DNA of 64,000 bases from NCBI RefSeq assembly GCF_023343835.1, contig NC_064444.1:17955219-18019218 (forward strand), read 5' to 3'. A program made the translations under genes and the position numbers. The notes below the pieces were generated by a model. That model saw only the letters and a list, made by a program, of their open reading frames with translations. It made no database searches and was not told the DNA's origin. Shown in pieces: positions 15,501 to 30,500 of this stretch. The DNA is from Lagopus muta. Taxonomy: Eukaryota > Chordata > Aves > Galliformes > Phasianidae. How positions within the stretch are numbered: position 1 is the stretch's first letter; each line of letters starts with the position of its first letter.

Positions 15501-18500
15501 CCAGCTGCCAAACAGGACTTGTTGCCTTCCTGAACAATTTACAATGCAAGCACCAACAAAGCACCCATTAGATTTTCATCAGTAGTGTGAAACTTTCATA
15601 TGAAGGAGCTTGGAGGGAACCAGGGCCATTACAGAATGCAGACCACTTCTTCCAAAGGTAGGTGAGCACCAGATGCAAGAGCAGGATATACTGGCTGCAC
15701 ATTGTGCCCGCCTCCTGACAAGCTGATGTGACACAAAGTAAATGTGAACTGCATCATAAGGCTAAGAAAGGCTGTGGGTGTGCTTTTACAACTGCAAAAT
15801 TGAGTAAAAGAATGAAGTGCTTAAAGAATAAGAAATGATTTATTGAGAACATGAACGTACAGGTGCACTCATGCCGTTTGGGTAAAGCACAACTGCAGCC
15901 ATCTCTACAGGTTGTATGCACTGCTACAGGATGGAAAAAAGCAGTTTCCTTAAAGGAAACAGAAGATAGAAGCAGCAGAGAGCTTTCTGTAAGAACTGAA
16001 ATAGTACAGCTATATTAGCAAGCAAGAGCTACTGTTACCTACACAGCACAGAAGGATTTGGGTATTGGTACATAATTAACAGCTAGCTTCAAGTTTTTGG
16101 TTTTTCTAAAACCAACCAACTCCTGCATAGGTTAGAGGGACCACACAGAAACCTCTCTCTTGCCTAGCAGAGAAAGGAAATGGCATTCGTGTTTCACTGT
16201 GCTAGTTAAAAAAATGCTGCTGAAGAAGTGATGGAAAATCTTCCAAAACATCACCAAACAGCAGCATTGGGAGGTTTGGAATGAGGAGCTACAAAAATAT
16301 TTTTTCTTCTTCATTATTAATGCCTACAGAGCAGCTTTTCAAAACAAGGTGCCTGATGCACAGCTGTGTTCCTCGGTCAGAAATAAACTGTTCAAACTGA
16401 AAACCCTTCAGACACACAGGAACACACAGGAGTGAGCAGCATGGAATGAATCACAAGCCGCACCCACATTAGCATTCTGGTAGTTTTTATTTACCACAGT
16501 TCTTCAAAATACTCTCATTCAAGGGGGAAAACCATCACTCAAGCATAGCAGCACAAACACGTTATTGAGATTCAAAGCCATTCAGGCTGCTAGGAGCTCA
16601 AAAAGCTTTATATTCCCACTGGGACATGCCCTTCTTTCAACTGTTCTGCACTGAAGATCAAGGTGCTCAGAAAACTTACCAGCTCCTTAAGAACATCAAT
16701 TAAGACCTCCACATTCCAGGTATGGGCTTGTGCTCCATCACTTTTATCTTTCCCATCACTCCAAATCCCACTGCCAGGAGCCGAAATAGACTGCAAGTTA
16801 AACATACTCCATTAAGTACTGGCTAGAGAACTCTCAAAGCCCGCCAGGCACAGAACTTCTCACCACGAAGGAAAGCAAAGGCTCAGAGCAGTAATGACCC
16901 CACTTGCACGCTGCTCAGAATCCTTCACTCAAGAAGGTATTACAGAAATGTATGCTAGAACCTTTGGAAGTATAAATATTGAATAATAAAAGCTTACATC
17001 CTGAAGATTTCCCAATTCCTGCTTTTTAAATACCAATAACCCATCCTGTACAGCACTCACTTGTAATGGAATACCATCCGTCAGCCCCGAATGAGTCCGA
17101 GCCATCATCCCCAGCACCCTGGCAACCTGGGCAGCCGTCACCTCCCGAACTCCAAACTGCATGATTATGTTGCGACATTCTTCAACGCTACCAGGGGACA
17201 AAACAGACCTCAGTAAAGCTGATCTTCCTTCAAACAAAGCAGGTTTAGCCCTCACTATGAGCCGAAGCCAGAAGCAGTGTTTGCAGGCTCCTGCTACCAC
17301 GCTCAGGTATTACAGTGCTCTCCTTGGGCCCTAACAACTGCACTGTAAGATCCCATTTATGGAAAGGTAACAAATACACAGCATGAAATAAACACATAAT
17401 ATATCAAAACAGTTCCTCAGTAGAGGCATTCTAACTAGTTTTTCCTCCTATATTTCTGGTAATGACAACAACTCACACATGTATACAAACAATCAATGGC
17501 ACACAGTATCTGTGCTAGGTGCAGAGATGTATAGTCATGCTCACATCACTCGCAGCAAGCCCACACAGCTCTGTTCATGGCAGCCTGTTTCACACAGCAC
17601 CAGCAACTCTAGCTAACAGAGATGCATATTTCACATTTTAGAGAAGGGGAAGATAGCCAAGAGAATCTGGAACACTCTCAATGAGAATGTGGGTTAAGTA
17701 CGTACACAAATACACACACAAAGCCAGGGCAAGTTGAAGACAGCTGTATTTCTACCAAAATAAGCCTGAGCAGGCACAGGCTCTGAAGCAGCTGTCAAGA
17801 TACTCTGCTTTATCACCAGCAATTCACTATCATAATTATATTCCACAGCTTGAAGTAATCTTAATTACAAAGTTTAAGCTTTGATAAGCGTGGTACAAAC
17901 AAGAAGCTGCTGCTGGGCAACTCCCTTGCAGAGACACCATTATCTTCAGCCCTTCTGTGATTCACTTCATGTGGTCAGTGAGCTATCAGGAATGTGCCAC
18001 AAGTGCAGAACAGGATTTAGGTGGAACTCATGTTCACTAAGCCATCTTGTTTTTAGGATGTAACCATCCTCCTTGTTTATAAAACCTTTCCAAGGAAGGC
18101 AAATACCTTTAGCTAACAGTTTTTACCATGACAACAGAAAAGCTACTCACAACAGAAGCAAAACTAAATAAGAATTAAAACAAACTCGTATCAGTTGGTT
18201 CTTTTCTTCACCTTTTGCATCCTGAGAAACGCCACCAGCACCCAAAGTGCTTGATTTCATACCAAAAAATTGTCTTTTCCTACAAACCTTGTACAAAAGC
18301 CATAGCCAACTTCTTGCATAAAGTCTGCCAGAGAACTCTCCATCATTGTTTTGGCTATCCCTCCAGAATCAGGCAGGATCCTGTCCATTAGAATGTCCCG
18401 TTTTTCAGGGTATAGAAGTGGTGCAAGCACCACAGGGCAACGCTCCTGGGGAAAATCTGAAGGCAAACAATGAAACAAGTCATGCCAAAGACCCAGAACA

Positions 18501-21500
18501 ATAGTTGTTATAATCAACAGGCTACTCAGAAACAGAGTGCTATACTAGAATTTCCTTGCTGCTGCAGAAATTTAGATGCTGCTCCAAGTATTTCTCCACC
18601 CCATCTAGCAGCTCCCTGCTGGCTCTCAGATATTCCTAGAGAATAAGAATGTCCAAGAGGCTACATTAATATCTTCACTGCAGCTGCCCAAGATGACCAG
18701 CAGCTGCAGTGGGAGCTTTACAGCTACAGACTGTCAACAACAGCAGTCACCCAAAAAAAGCACAGAGCAAGAAACAACACAGCAGTAAAGAAGGCTCTCC
18801 TCTACATCAGGCAGTATTAGAATCAAAGGAGAGCCCACAGCTTAAGAAGTCCACCAGTCAAACTGAGGCACGTGAGGATGGAAGGAGAATACTTGCTCTT
18901 CCTCTCAGGAAAATAAAGTTTAAAGAAGACACAGCACTGAGAAGATGAGAAGTATTGGTGGCAGTTTTGTTCACAGCAAAACAGCAGAGTAAAAACAGCT
19001 TGGGGCAGGTCTTCCTTCGACAGCACTGTCTTGAAGACAATGCATAATACCTGCAATACCCTTTGGGGCCACTCTGAGAAGAATTCTATGTTTCCCAAAT
19101 CAAAGCAAGGAAAATAACACTAATGCACTAATCTTCATTAAAGCAAGCATGACTTAAGAGTCACACCAAAACAAATGGTAGAAACATTCTGCTCCCTGTA
19201 CAAAGGATGCACTCTTCTACGTCTGTGTAGAACCAAGCAGTGGGTTGAGTGAAACACAGTTTTTGAGTTCAAGTTCTCATCCTTCTCAAGTGTTTACAGC
19301 ACACACTTTGGTTTTGGAAAGGGAAGAACTACTACTTCACGTCTCATTGACGTTATCCCTGCCACCACGCAAGGTGAATGGGAGATTCCAGGAATTTAAT
19401 TAGTTTTACTCAAAACCACATCCCACACTCTGCTAGAATTTCACAGATCTGCTCCTAATATAGAACACCCAGTGATTACTCTTCCAAGTTAATGATTTTA
19501 AAGCTTTTATCTTTAAAAAAAGATGTTAAAGATTAAGTTCCTTACCCTATAGAGGAGCTCAGGCTTTTCCGACTACAGTGCATTGTTATGTGTTAGTTAA
19601 AACCACAAGAGCCACCCCATACAAACAAACAAGTGGACAAAAATATCACCTTATTTACTTTGCTTATTTGTCTTTAAAAAAAAAAAAAAAGGACAAAAAA
19701 CCCACAAGCCTTGAGGTTGTCTCAAGCTACTGCGTGCTAAAAGAGAAATGCTAGTCTGGCCAGAAGTCACTCTGTACTTCTGTCAGTTTGGTTAGGAAAA
19801 AAAATCACTGAGTTCTACCTCAGCCCCATCCCCATTTCAGCAGCCTGCACTGACAGCAGGGTGACAAAAAGCCCATTTCTACCTTTGCACTTAGTCTGGC
19901 TCCCAGGAAAACACCACACTTACCTCTACGTAATGTTTTGAGGAAAGCGTCGATCTGCTCCTGTCCCACCCCAAATGCTCCCTTCTGCCCAAAAAGGAGA
20001 TGGGAGAGGAGAAGGTGCAGGACCTCTATTGCAATATCTTGGAAGCCACCTTCTTGATTTCCACTGACGTCCGCGTCAATGTAAGAGCGTAAAAGATCTG
20101 GGAGTTTCTGTTTGATAAACTGGGCAGCTGTCGAATGCAAAAGAGAACAGAATCAAAATCTGAAATGTGTTTTCAATGTAACAATTTATCTCAGTTAGGT
20201 ACCATTAACTTACTCCGAGTTTGCTGATCACAAGCTACAACAGGTCAGATTTAAAGATGAACTTCATAATCCAAACCTCTGAGCTTAATGGGTAGCAGAC
20301 AACCAAAACAGTAAGGCAGGACCTCAGCCTGACTCATTACCTAGCAAGTCACTCATGGAAGGGACCTTCAACTTCACAGAAGACAAGATGGCCACGCTAC
20401 CTTTTGCCCTCCCCAAAAAAGGCTTTAAGGCTTCAGCTCCTTCACTGACTGCAATATCACACAGGCAAATATCCACTTATTTAGAAAGCCTACTGCTTAA
20501 ATGGAAAACAACGCCTTTGCTGCAGCGTTCTGGAAGGCTCACTTACCAAAACCTCGTAGATCTGAGCTGAACGAGTTCAGTAAAGCGAGACCAAATATCA
20601 CCTATAAACAAACAAACCCAAACAACAGTAAGGAGACATTGCCCTTTTCAACAAGCTCAGCCACAGAACACTAGAAGTGTGAAAACAGAAGGTTCACCTA
20701 CCTCTTGAACTTTACTTAGTTTGATGACTTTACTCAATTGGGCAAATAAATGGGGTGAAGGCTTTAGACTCTGAAATGAATCAAAACAGTTAAGTGGAGC
20801 TGATTTTGTGATTAGTCTCACGTGTCACAGCAATCTAGATGCCTGTTTGCAAGTCTTGAATATTAGTAACCATTCTACTGCAGGTTAATGCAGCTTATAG
20901 GGGAAAACTAAGAATCTCCAGAACTACTTTTGGATGCATCTAGACTAAAAGTTTACTCCCAATATCCCTGTGTTAATCTAACTTCACAATTAAATCCCCA
21001 TCGTGCCTTTTATACTGACAGAACCAGGAGCACTGATGATTTACTTTGGTACTGCCTGCCACAAAGAAGCCATTAGGTAACATACGTCAGATTGTTCTCT
21101 GAATAACCAGCTCAACAAAACACAACAGGCAAGTTCAACTTTACCACGACCAATTTTAGCCATAAAAAAACCCCACAAAATAGGAAAAGCACAGAAAAAA
21201 CCCCGTAGGATCCTTTGCAAAAAACATACCCACCTTCTGATAGTGCAACGGATTGTCAATGGCGTAGGACAGCGTCGAGATAAAGTTTGGTTTTGTAATC
21301 AGCGACGCACACTCCTGGATCAGAAATTGAGTCTGGGAAGAACAAAGCAACTTCAACATTCATATTGTTTTGACATGGGACAATAAAACAAAGCTTCTAC
21401 TTTTCAAAACGTGCAAGAGAACTAAACATAAAGCACAGAAGTCTTGCAAGTGCCTAAACTTTCAATCACACTCATTGAACTCATTCCTTTTCAATTAGGC

Positions 21501-24500
21501 TTACTTCAGATTCAGTTTGGTTTTCTCTCTAAGACTAAGAAAGTGACCAAACACTCACCTCTAAATGGTACAGAAAACTGCTTTGAAATGTGAGACATTT
21601 ATTTTCTGTGAGCAACCTCACACATTGCAATAGACAATCTAAGAACATTTAGTTCTTATCTGTGAGTTAAGAAGTCCACACCAATATTGCTTAAGGATGA
21701 AAAACATGAGCTAACACCAGAAGTGTCAGTTAGTGAACTGGGACAAAGCTTTTTGGGACAAAGGCTTTCAAGGAGAGCACTGTGTGCAGTGAAAAATACA
21801 ACTGTACGTAAGCTGTTTTCCCAGATCAAGGTACTTTAAGAGTCAGTTATCAGTAGTTTACTGTCTTCAGATTAGAGTACTGGCAGTCATAGAATGGCCA
21901 GGGTTGGAAGGGACCTCAAGGATCATGAAGCTCCAACCCCCTGCCACATGCAAGGCCACCAACCTCCACATTTCACAGCAGCCCAGGCTGCCCAGGGCCC
22001 CATCCAACCTGGCCTTGAACACCTCCAGGGATGGACGGGGCATCACAGCCTCTCTGGGCAGCTGTTCCAGCACCTCACCACTCTCATAGTACAGAACTTT
22101 CCCCTGACGTCCAACCTCAACCTTCCCTCCTTCAACTTCAAACCATTTCCCCTTGTCCTGCTGTTATCTGCCCTTTCAGAGAGCTGAAGAGTTGTCAAGA
22201 AAAGCCAGATGCCGTAACTGACGTTCACTTGCAGCTACCACCTTCACCCCTCAGATCACACCCTGCTGCAGGTTTTGCACGCATCAACCCAACAAAGAAC
22301 TGCCCGTCTGCAGACTTTACCTGATGGAAATCTTTGCCACTGCTTTTACCATCGCCACTGAAATCCACGTGCGAGAATAGACAGCGTAGTAAGTGCCTGT
22401 CTGCCTCGGGACCGTGCCTGTTCACAATCTGCAAGAAAACATCCAAGAAAGCCTCGGTAGCAAACAGTGGTTATAAAGCATCCTCTGGGACTAACGCCAC
22501 GGGTACAGCAGTTCTGTTAGTGGTTCATTCGTCTGCAGTTTTTACACAAATGAGAACATTGCCCCTTTTAATCAGTAACCTAAAAGCCAAGTCATTAAAT
22601 CTATTTGCAGATTAGAAATATAAAAGGTGACAGAAGAATCTAGATTCGAGTCACTGACACAGAAGCCATGCATTTCACAGGTCTTATCCTTAAAGAGAAG
22701 CTAAGAGAAGGGGGTTTTAAGTCGTGAAATAAAGCTTCTCTGCCACTAAAGCAGGATTCACGTGGTGCCACAGTCCCAATTCTCTGTATTTTTCTCCTAT
22801 ATTTTCTGTATCTCAGCCCACAAGAGCATAGAGCCCTGGGACAGCATGCAGATCTGCAAGGCAAGGGCTGTAGCTCAGACAGGCCGCTGGACTGCAGCTT
22901 CACTGAGCTTGCAGCTCCAACTTTGTCTCCTGCTCATGTCTGACTGCCATAATTACTCCAGGCTCTTTTAGAACCCTACACAGTAAGTGTTCCCTGCCTC
23001 CTAACTCAAAAAAAAACCAAAACAACTATCTCTAACTTGCCTGTTGGCAAACTTCAAAAGCAAACAGCACATGCTGAACACCTGTGGCTGAGACTTCTCC
23101 CCTGTCATTAGAGCTCATTCAGCCAATTGTACAGCTCAGCAACAAATAGGTGATCCACACCTGTTAAACACCAACAACCACTTCTACCTCTTCGTAAGGC
23201 CGCATCTTCGTTAGCATCCCATCATTTGCCTTAACTCCTGACCACAGCCCAGCTTATCAGCTTGCTGTCTGAAGAAACTTCAGACTGTTTCAGTGTTTGT
23301 TCATTTCTTTAAGTTTTACCTAACTGCACCACATCACTTGTTTTTAATAGAATCCATACTGGCAGAAGCTTCAAGTCACTTTATTTGTCCAAGTAACAGC
23401 ACCAAACATCAAATCCAACCTTCATCCATCAGCGAGATGTTGCCATTGTTTCCACAAGACATGTTAGCATGCCCCAGCAGCTCTGCCTGCACTCCAGCTC
23501 CTTCCATCAAGTTCAGTGCTTCACCCTGCCAAAAACCTCCCTGCTTGCTGGTGGTTTCCTAGTGCAAAAAGACAAACTGCACTGCTTCAGGCTGCGTCCA
23601 CTTCAGCTCTGCTGACTGATGGCTTTCAGCTCCATTCCTCTATCGTTATCTGACCTTACGCTTCCCCTCCCTTTGCTTATCCCAGAGGTTGCCAAGCTTT
23701 GTTCTGCTGGGAAGGAACATCCAAGTCAGAGCCAGCCCTGCATCCTGACTGGATGCGCCCTGATACATCAGCCCAGAGCAGACAGCCCACTTCAACTGTG
23801 CTGACAGTACCGCCTCCAGGGGCAGCCACTCTCCACGACTGGTAGGAAGCTGCTCAGTCAACAAACTCTGAGTTGGCTCAGGCTTTAGAAAACAATCCCA
23901 ACCAAATACATAGATTCAGACGTGGTAACAAGGCTGGCATGAAGCCGGATCCAACTTCTAGTGAGCTACCACCAGATGAATTCATCAAAGCAGATGGATG
24001 CAGAAGAGAACTGTACACAGTGAAGCTATCAGTACATCTCTGCATCAAAATTAGATTCCTTCCTTGTTTAGAAGTAACTTCAGAAGGTTGTGCATTTGAA
24101 AACTAAACATGCCATTGGGGGAAACGCTGCTGGAATTGCAGCACAGGCATTTCTCTGCTCTACTACATTGATACACAAGTTTTTTTTCCTGGGAAATAGA
24201 TAAAGGGAATTGCTAGCTCTTCTGTACAAAGCATGGCTGCTTCTGGCAACTGTTCAACTGAGCTTCATTATAAACTACAGGTAGTAGAACCACATGCATT
24301 TGGATTTATCACACAGAAAGCTGGACTTTGCTCAGGCAAATACAGGCTTAGCTCAGAAATAACCGCTTTCCAGCTCTGTTCAACAGAACACAGAGAGCTC
24401 TGCCTTCCTAGATGAGTCTGCCCTCAAAGCCCTTCTCTCCTCACCACTAATTTGGGAAAACAGGAAACCACCAAACCCATTTTGAACAAAGTCACTCTTT

Positions 24501-27500
24501 TGAATTTATTTTTCTGACAAAAATGCGTAGAAGATTTTTTTCTTAAACACACATGTTGCATTTCTTAAAGCATCACCCATGTTAGATGGACACTGAAAGC
24601 ACATTAAAGCAAAAATCAGCCCTGCCACCTTTATGTTCTCCAGTGATGCATTTAAAGTCGACGGCACTTTGTTCAGAAGTGCAAACTGGAAGAAAGCTAG
24701 CAGCTTAAGATCAGAGGCTATTTTCACTAATCATGTGTGAAGAGAACAGTTGTAAGCATGCTTTTGCACATACTCTGTACGCTTAGGCACGAGCTTTGTA
24801 AAACTGAGTTATGCCAAAAATTCACACTGAGCAGCGTGAGCAAGATGGAGACAGCTCAAGCATGCACTTATCCCTGCAACTGAGGAGAAGCTGCACGAGG
24901 TGACACAAGTAATACTAGCAAGTTAAAGGCAACAGGGGAGCGTGGAGATTTGAAGACCTGAGTACTGAACTGTGTTACAGCCACACACACTCAAACCAGC
25001 CATTTGCACTTGCAGTCTCTCAACACACCAAGGGGTCTGCAGTGAAGGATAAGGAGGAACCTGCCTCCATTTTAGAGATCTGGATTCCAGCTGAAAAGAA
25101 GACTGATCATACATTCTCTCAAACCTAGACATTTATTATGCTGACATAATTTTTCATGTTAAATCTGCAAGTCACACCTCAGTCACACCTTGCTTCAGGA
25201 GCTGCTCATCTGTTGAAACAGGCTGACAAGGACAGCAGGATTTCACACCCTTGCAAAGTACTGAACTTGTGAGCACAAATGTTTAACAGGCCCAGCTGCG
25301 TTGGGAACCCATCTAAACTAGTTTCTGAAACTTGCTCAGTAGCATTCACTTCCTCCTAAACACTCCTGCTGACAGCTGTTTCCAGCCCATCCTGCAATCA
25401 GCTCTATATTTAAAAGGGTCAGTCAAACCAGAATTCTTGCCCAGATCTAAGATTTTTTTGTTTCAAGCTACAGCTACTCTGTTTATAAACCCAAGGTCAC
25501 AGAAGCTCATCTGACTTACCAGCATGCTACGCTCCATCAATGAAACAAAGAGCAAAACTCTTCCACTCAAGGTAGGTGAAGGTATTCAGATTAACCACGT
25601 CCTCTCATTTTCAGTGGAACAGCTCCAACAAGGAAATATAGTTTCCGCCCTCTCCCACCTAATGCTCTTACAGAGCATCCAGAAGCTGAAAAAATGAACC
25701 TGAAAGAGCTCAGGAGAGCTCTGCGTGCCATACTCCACAAGCAGAGGCTGCTTGTAACGCACAGCCACAGTCATGCTGCTTTCAGATCTGAGAGCAACTG
25801 GTTGCTGTACACCACCATCCAAGCAGGAACAGCTGGGAGCTGCAGCCCCCCATCCTGCAGCACAGAGCCGTGCACGGGAGAGCACTGTGGAACGCAATTC
25901 AATCGAGGAGAGAAACCCCTCCTGACACTCTTTCTCTCCAAGATTTCCTCAGTCACATCGCTGCTTTACTTACGTGCTGTATTTCCTGCTGGCTGGCTCG
26001 GTAGTTTTTCTTGGTTAAATTGTCCACCAGGTAGCTGATTTGAGACAAGGCCAGCGAGAGCGAGTCAAGATTCATTGCTGGTTGGGGCGGAAGCAGGCGG
26101 CCGAGCCCGGCGCAAAATCACCATTATTCCCCTTTAGTCACCTCAGAGACAGGTTAATTGTTTTTCCCCCAATTAGCCTGTATCTGGTTGTGTTGCTTTC
26201 TTCAGCTCTTTCTCAGTTGTCTTCCTCTGTACAGAAACATGGCACCTGCAAGACAAAATTGCATCAGGTTTGAGTTCTGTAGCAACTTCACAGCTCTGTT
26301 CCAGGCACCGCCATTACTTTAACTGATAACGTTCTGTGACAAGTATTTTTCTGTTTATTCATATAATATCAGAAAGACAGTGCTTCCTCTGTACTAACAG
26401 AACAATTCAGTAACATGCCTCAGAGCTGTTTACTTTTTCTTGCTTGTAAACTAAGCTGCAAACCAAGTGAAGTTTAACATTGATAACACAGACACTTTTG
26501 AAGGCTCAGCTTATGTAAAGCATTTGATATAACGACATCCACCAGGAAAGCAAAGCATGATGAAGTTTTTGCAACACAAGCTTCGTTGTTTTCACAGCAC
26601 CCGACCACATTTATTCCTTTCTGCACTGTGCCAGCCTGAAGGAGCCAGCAAACAGCTCGGCTGGAAGAACGGCCGCCCTTTCAGCACTGTGAGAAAGAAG
26701 AAAACGAGATGCATAGCAAATGAGGCAGCACACAGTCACAGGTCAGACAGTCACAGGTCACCACCATTCCAAGCACCAATCAGGAGTTCACACACAGCGT
26801 GCTCTTTGGCCATCTCTGTCACATTTTGCCTGGCTGCTATCAAACAGCACCGCGCTCCGTGGCACGCAGCAAAACAAGCGGTTGTGAATGAGCAGCACAC
26901 AAAGAGCTGCAAGAAACTGACCCTAACATTTGGCTCCTAGAGAAACAGCTTTCCAGTGAGCGAGAACGGCAAGCGTGCCAGCTTAATGGATTCCTATGAC
27001 AACACAAACCTTGGCTCTTGACATCTCATCTGTTAAATCACAGATTGCCAACGCGATACAGTTGCATCCCAAAGCAAGTTCTGCACAAGCAGCAGTCGCA
27101 GGATTCCAGGGGAAGCGGCTCTGGGAAGCAGCCCTGGTGTTTCCCAGGGGTGGAAGCAGTGAAGCAAGCAGACAGGGCTGCACCACACAGAGCTGCAGCT
27201 TCTGCCCCTTCCCTCTCTGCACAGGAGGTATTCACTCACACTTTGAGCTGTTCTTTACCACCTGCCTATTTAACACTTCCTCCTGCCACATCATGAAGGA
27301 TGCCCACAGGTTAGCTCCAGTGGAAAGGCAGCAGCATGCTTCTTGTAGGGACGGGCAGGTTTACACACAACTAATTCTCCCCTTGGTCCTCCAGAAGACG
27401 AACATCATAAGCAGTGCGTTTCAGCACAGGAAAAAAAAAAGCCAACTTTTATCACAGAATGGCCTGGGTTGAAAAGGACCACAATGATCACTGAGTTCCA

Positions 27501-30500
27501 ACCCCCTGCTGTGTGCAGGTCGCCAACCAGCAGCCCAGGCTGCCCAGAGCCACATCCAGCCTGGCCTCAAATGCCTGCAGGGATGGGGCATCCACAGCCT
27601 CCTTGGGCAACCTGTTATGATGCCATAGAAACCCCACGTGCCCTAGGAACCGCAGTTCCCATTCACACAAAGACATTCCAACTACAATCTGAACTAATAG
27701 TGAAAGCAGTCCAGCTGACAAAGACAAGCTAGAAGAGTCACGAAAGAATTTCAGAACTTGTTGAAAGTTACAACAGGAAGAATCACAGAAAGCTTTCAGA
27801 TTTACTTCTGTTCCTCTGCCAGGCTACAACTCATCACCTTCATTCACAGGCTTAATAACCCATTAAGTGCAGAAGGTCTGTAGGAAGTGGGGGCACGGAG
27901 GTGATCAGGACAGGCCAGCAGGATGGCAGCTGACCTTCTGTAAACAGTAACTGGGTTTCAGATGGTATCACCAGGCATTGCAGGCACATGCTTTTCAAGC
28001 AGTTCTCACCACACCAACCTAAAGCTTTTGACAAGTGTTTGTTACAAACAGATTATTGTTGCCACAGTGATTACAGACATCGCACAAAGAGCTGACAAAT
28101 GAACCCTGCTCCTGGTACAAACTCAGGAGCAGGACCCACACCAGCACCCCAATCCTGTCATTCCTCAGCCAGTAAGTCAAGCTTCAGAGCCTCCCTCTCT
28201 GGCCACCAGGAAGAGAAATAGCATTGCTCTGGATATTGCTCCTAGGCTGATACAAATACAACACTCACCCTACCCCAAAGCAGCCTTTATATCCCAGGAC
28301 TTCAGAGCTGGGCTGAGCCACAGGAAAGCACATGCCTACAGCCTGACCCTGCCTGCTGCTGCACAAAGCCCTGCAGAAACAGACACAGCCCAGTTGCAGC
28401 ATTGCTGGAAAGCAGAGACCACCAACTCTGGGTGCTCAACAACACAACAGTCAAAGCAGGGCTTTCCTTTCCATGGAAGCAGAACCAAAGCGTGAGCAGA
28501 CACGGTGACTCAAGGGCAGAACACAGTAGGTGAAGGAAGCAGCTTCCTACCTACACTCTAACTATACGGTCTGTGTGCTATGTACCCCACTGCACAGCCA
28601 CCTGCAGCTCCCACCAGCGCTTCAAAGCTTCCAACAGTGCAACCTAACTTACAGCAGTTCCCAAAATCCAGCACTGCCAGGAAAGAAGGCACAGGTACCT
28701 CCCTGTGTGACTGAACGTAATTTCTGCTGGACTGATTAAGGAAGCTATGAATGCTATGCAAGGCAGGCTTTATTTTTAGATGTGCGTATTCTTAGTGGGA
28801 ATAAATCTCCCTACCATGGCCTCAAGAATTCAAGCAGCTTTGAGTCCCTGTGACAAACCTCCCTCCTGGACAGGTCCAGAACAATCAGGCCTAAGCCAGA
28901 AAGAGTTTACCAAGGCACTGCATCTGCTGACAAAACTGCTACCTGCAGTTACAGGGCCTACCATACAGTAAGTGGATTAGCTCTCAGACACGGCACTGGG
29001 GAGCTCTTAGAACACTGCCATTCTGTATTGTGCAACAGAGCAAACTTTTAAGAGGCAGAAAATATCTGCTGAAACCTACAGTGCTACATTGCCTGAGTGC
29101 TCCTTGAGGAAACGGAGGGGTCAGCAACCCAACATCTGGCAGGGGAGAAGCTTCAGTTGATTCTCTTCAATGCTGCAGAATTCTGCTGGGTTACAACAAC
29201 ATAAACGGGATACAATTGTAGGCTAGAATCCAAACGCACATGATTGAGAGGGCTAATATGTAACCAGTAGTCAGGTGTGGCCAAAACACTTCAACAAGTT
29301 CAAACACTCCCTACTAACCAGAAGCAGATCAGGAGGAGAAAGAAACTTCGCTGCTGAGGATGACAAAACAAACCTCAAGTCCTCAGTACACATTTAGCAG
29401 AAAAACGACTCCAAAATTACTTTAAGCCAAACTTTGGGGTTTTTTTTTTTTCTTAATATTTTTGCAGAACTAAGAAACTACTCCCACTGAGCTTCAAGGG
29501 CTGCAAAGGCTTTAAGTACTGCAGGTAGAGGATAAAACAACTCAAGTGACAACAGCAGCACACGTTCAGGGATCTCAATGATGAGGTTCTCAACTCCTGC
29601 CAGAAAGCATCATACAAATAAATCATACAATTAACACCAAGAGTGCTGTGCTAGATGGATAAACAGGATGAGGTGTTTCTCCAAAGAGGAGAGACAGGGA
29701 GAAAGTGAGTTTGCTGTGAGCCTGCCTTCGAGAAATGAGGCTATAAGGATAAATGGCCAGAAAACAACACATATAAGGGAAGAACACTCTAGAAAGAGTG
29801 CACACAACACTGTGTACTCACTGCCTCACTGTACTCATGCCAGTGTGCTTCCTGTTTATGACAGCCACCTCACCCAAGCTTGACCCACCTATAATTTTAG
29901 CCAATGCCAACGTAGTTACCTTAGAAACAGGAAACACTCAAGTTACGTGCACTAGGAATGACTTATCAGGACCACACCTGTGCTGCTGCCTGCTTCAGAA
30001 GAAAGAGAGGCAAATTCCATTGATAGCAGATGTCACACTTCCTTCTAAAAGGATGGCCTCGTGAGCAGGTGTGAGTCGGAGATGTATCTAAAAATTAATC
30101 AGAGAACCACAGGGGCTGGAAGGAACCCCTGGAAATCCCCCAATCCAAACCTGTGCTAATGCAGCTCACACAGGAAAGCATCCGGGAGGGTTGTGAATAA
30201 CTCCAGAGAAGGGGACTCCACAGCCCCCCTAAGTAGCCTGTTCCAGTGCTCTGTGGCCTTCAAGTACCAGTCGTGTGTTGCTGTTGGGTTTTTTTGTTTG
30301 TTTGTTTTTCCTTACGGTTACCTCATTTCTGTTGTAAACACAGGCATAAGTCATAGAACCACACAAAGTCCAGGGTTGGAAGGGACCTCAAGGATCACGA
30401 AGCTCCAACCCCCTGCCACATGCAGGGCCACCAACCTCCACATTTCATAGCAGCCCAGGCTGCCCAGGGCCCCATCCAACCTGGCCTTGAACACCTCCAG

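Noticed and set aside
540-20546. H/ACA snoRNAs (SNORA50, SNORA46) known to be hosted by CNOT1 introns in mammals
   Set aside because: I could not identify a convincing two-hairpin H/ACA structure by eye. A covariance-model search on the minus strand would decide; the hosts may be introns beyond the left edge.
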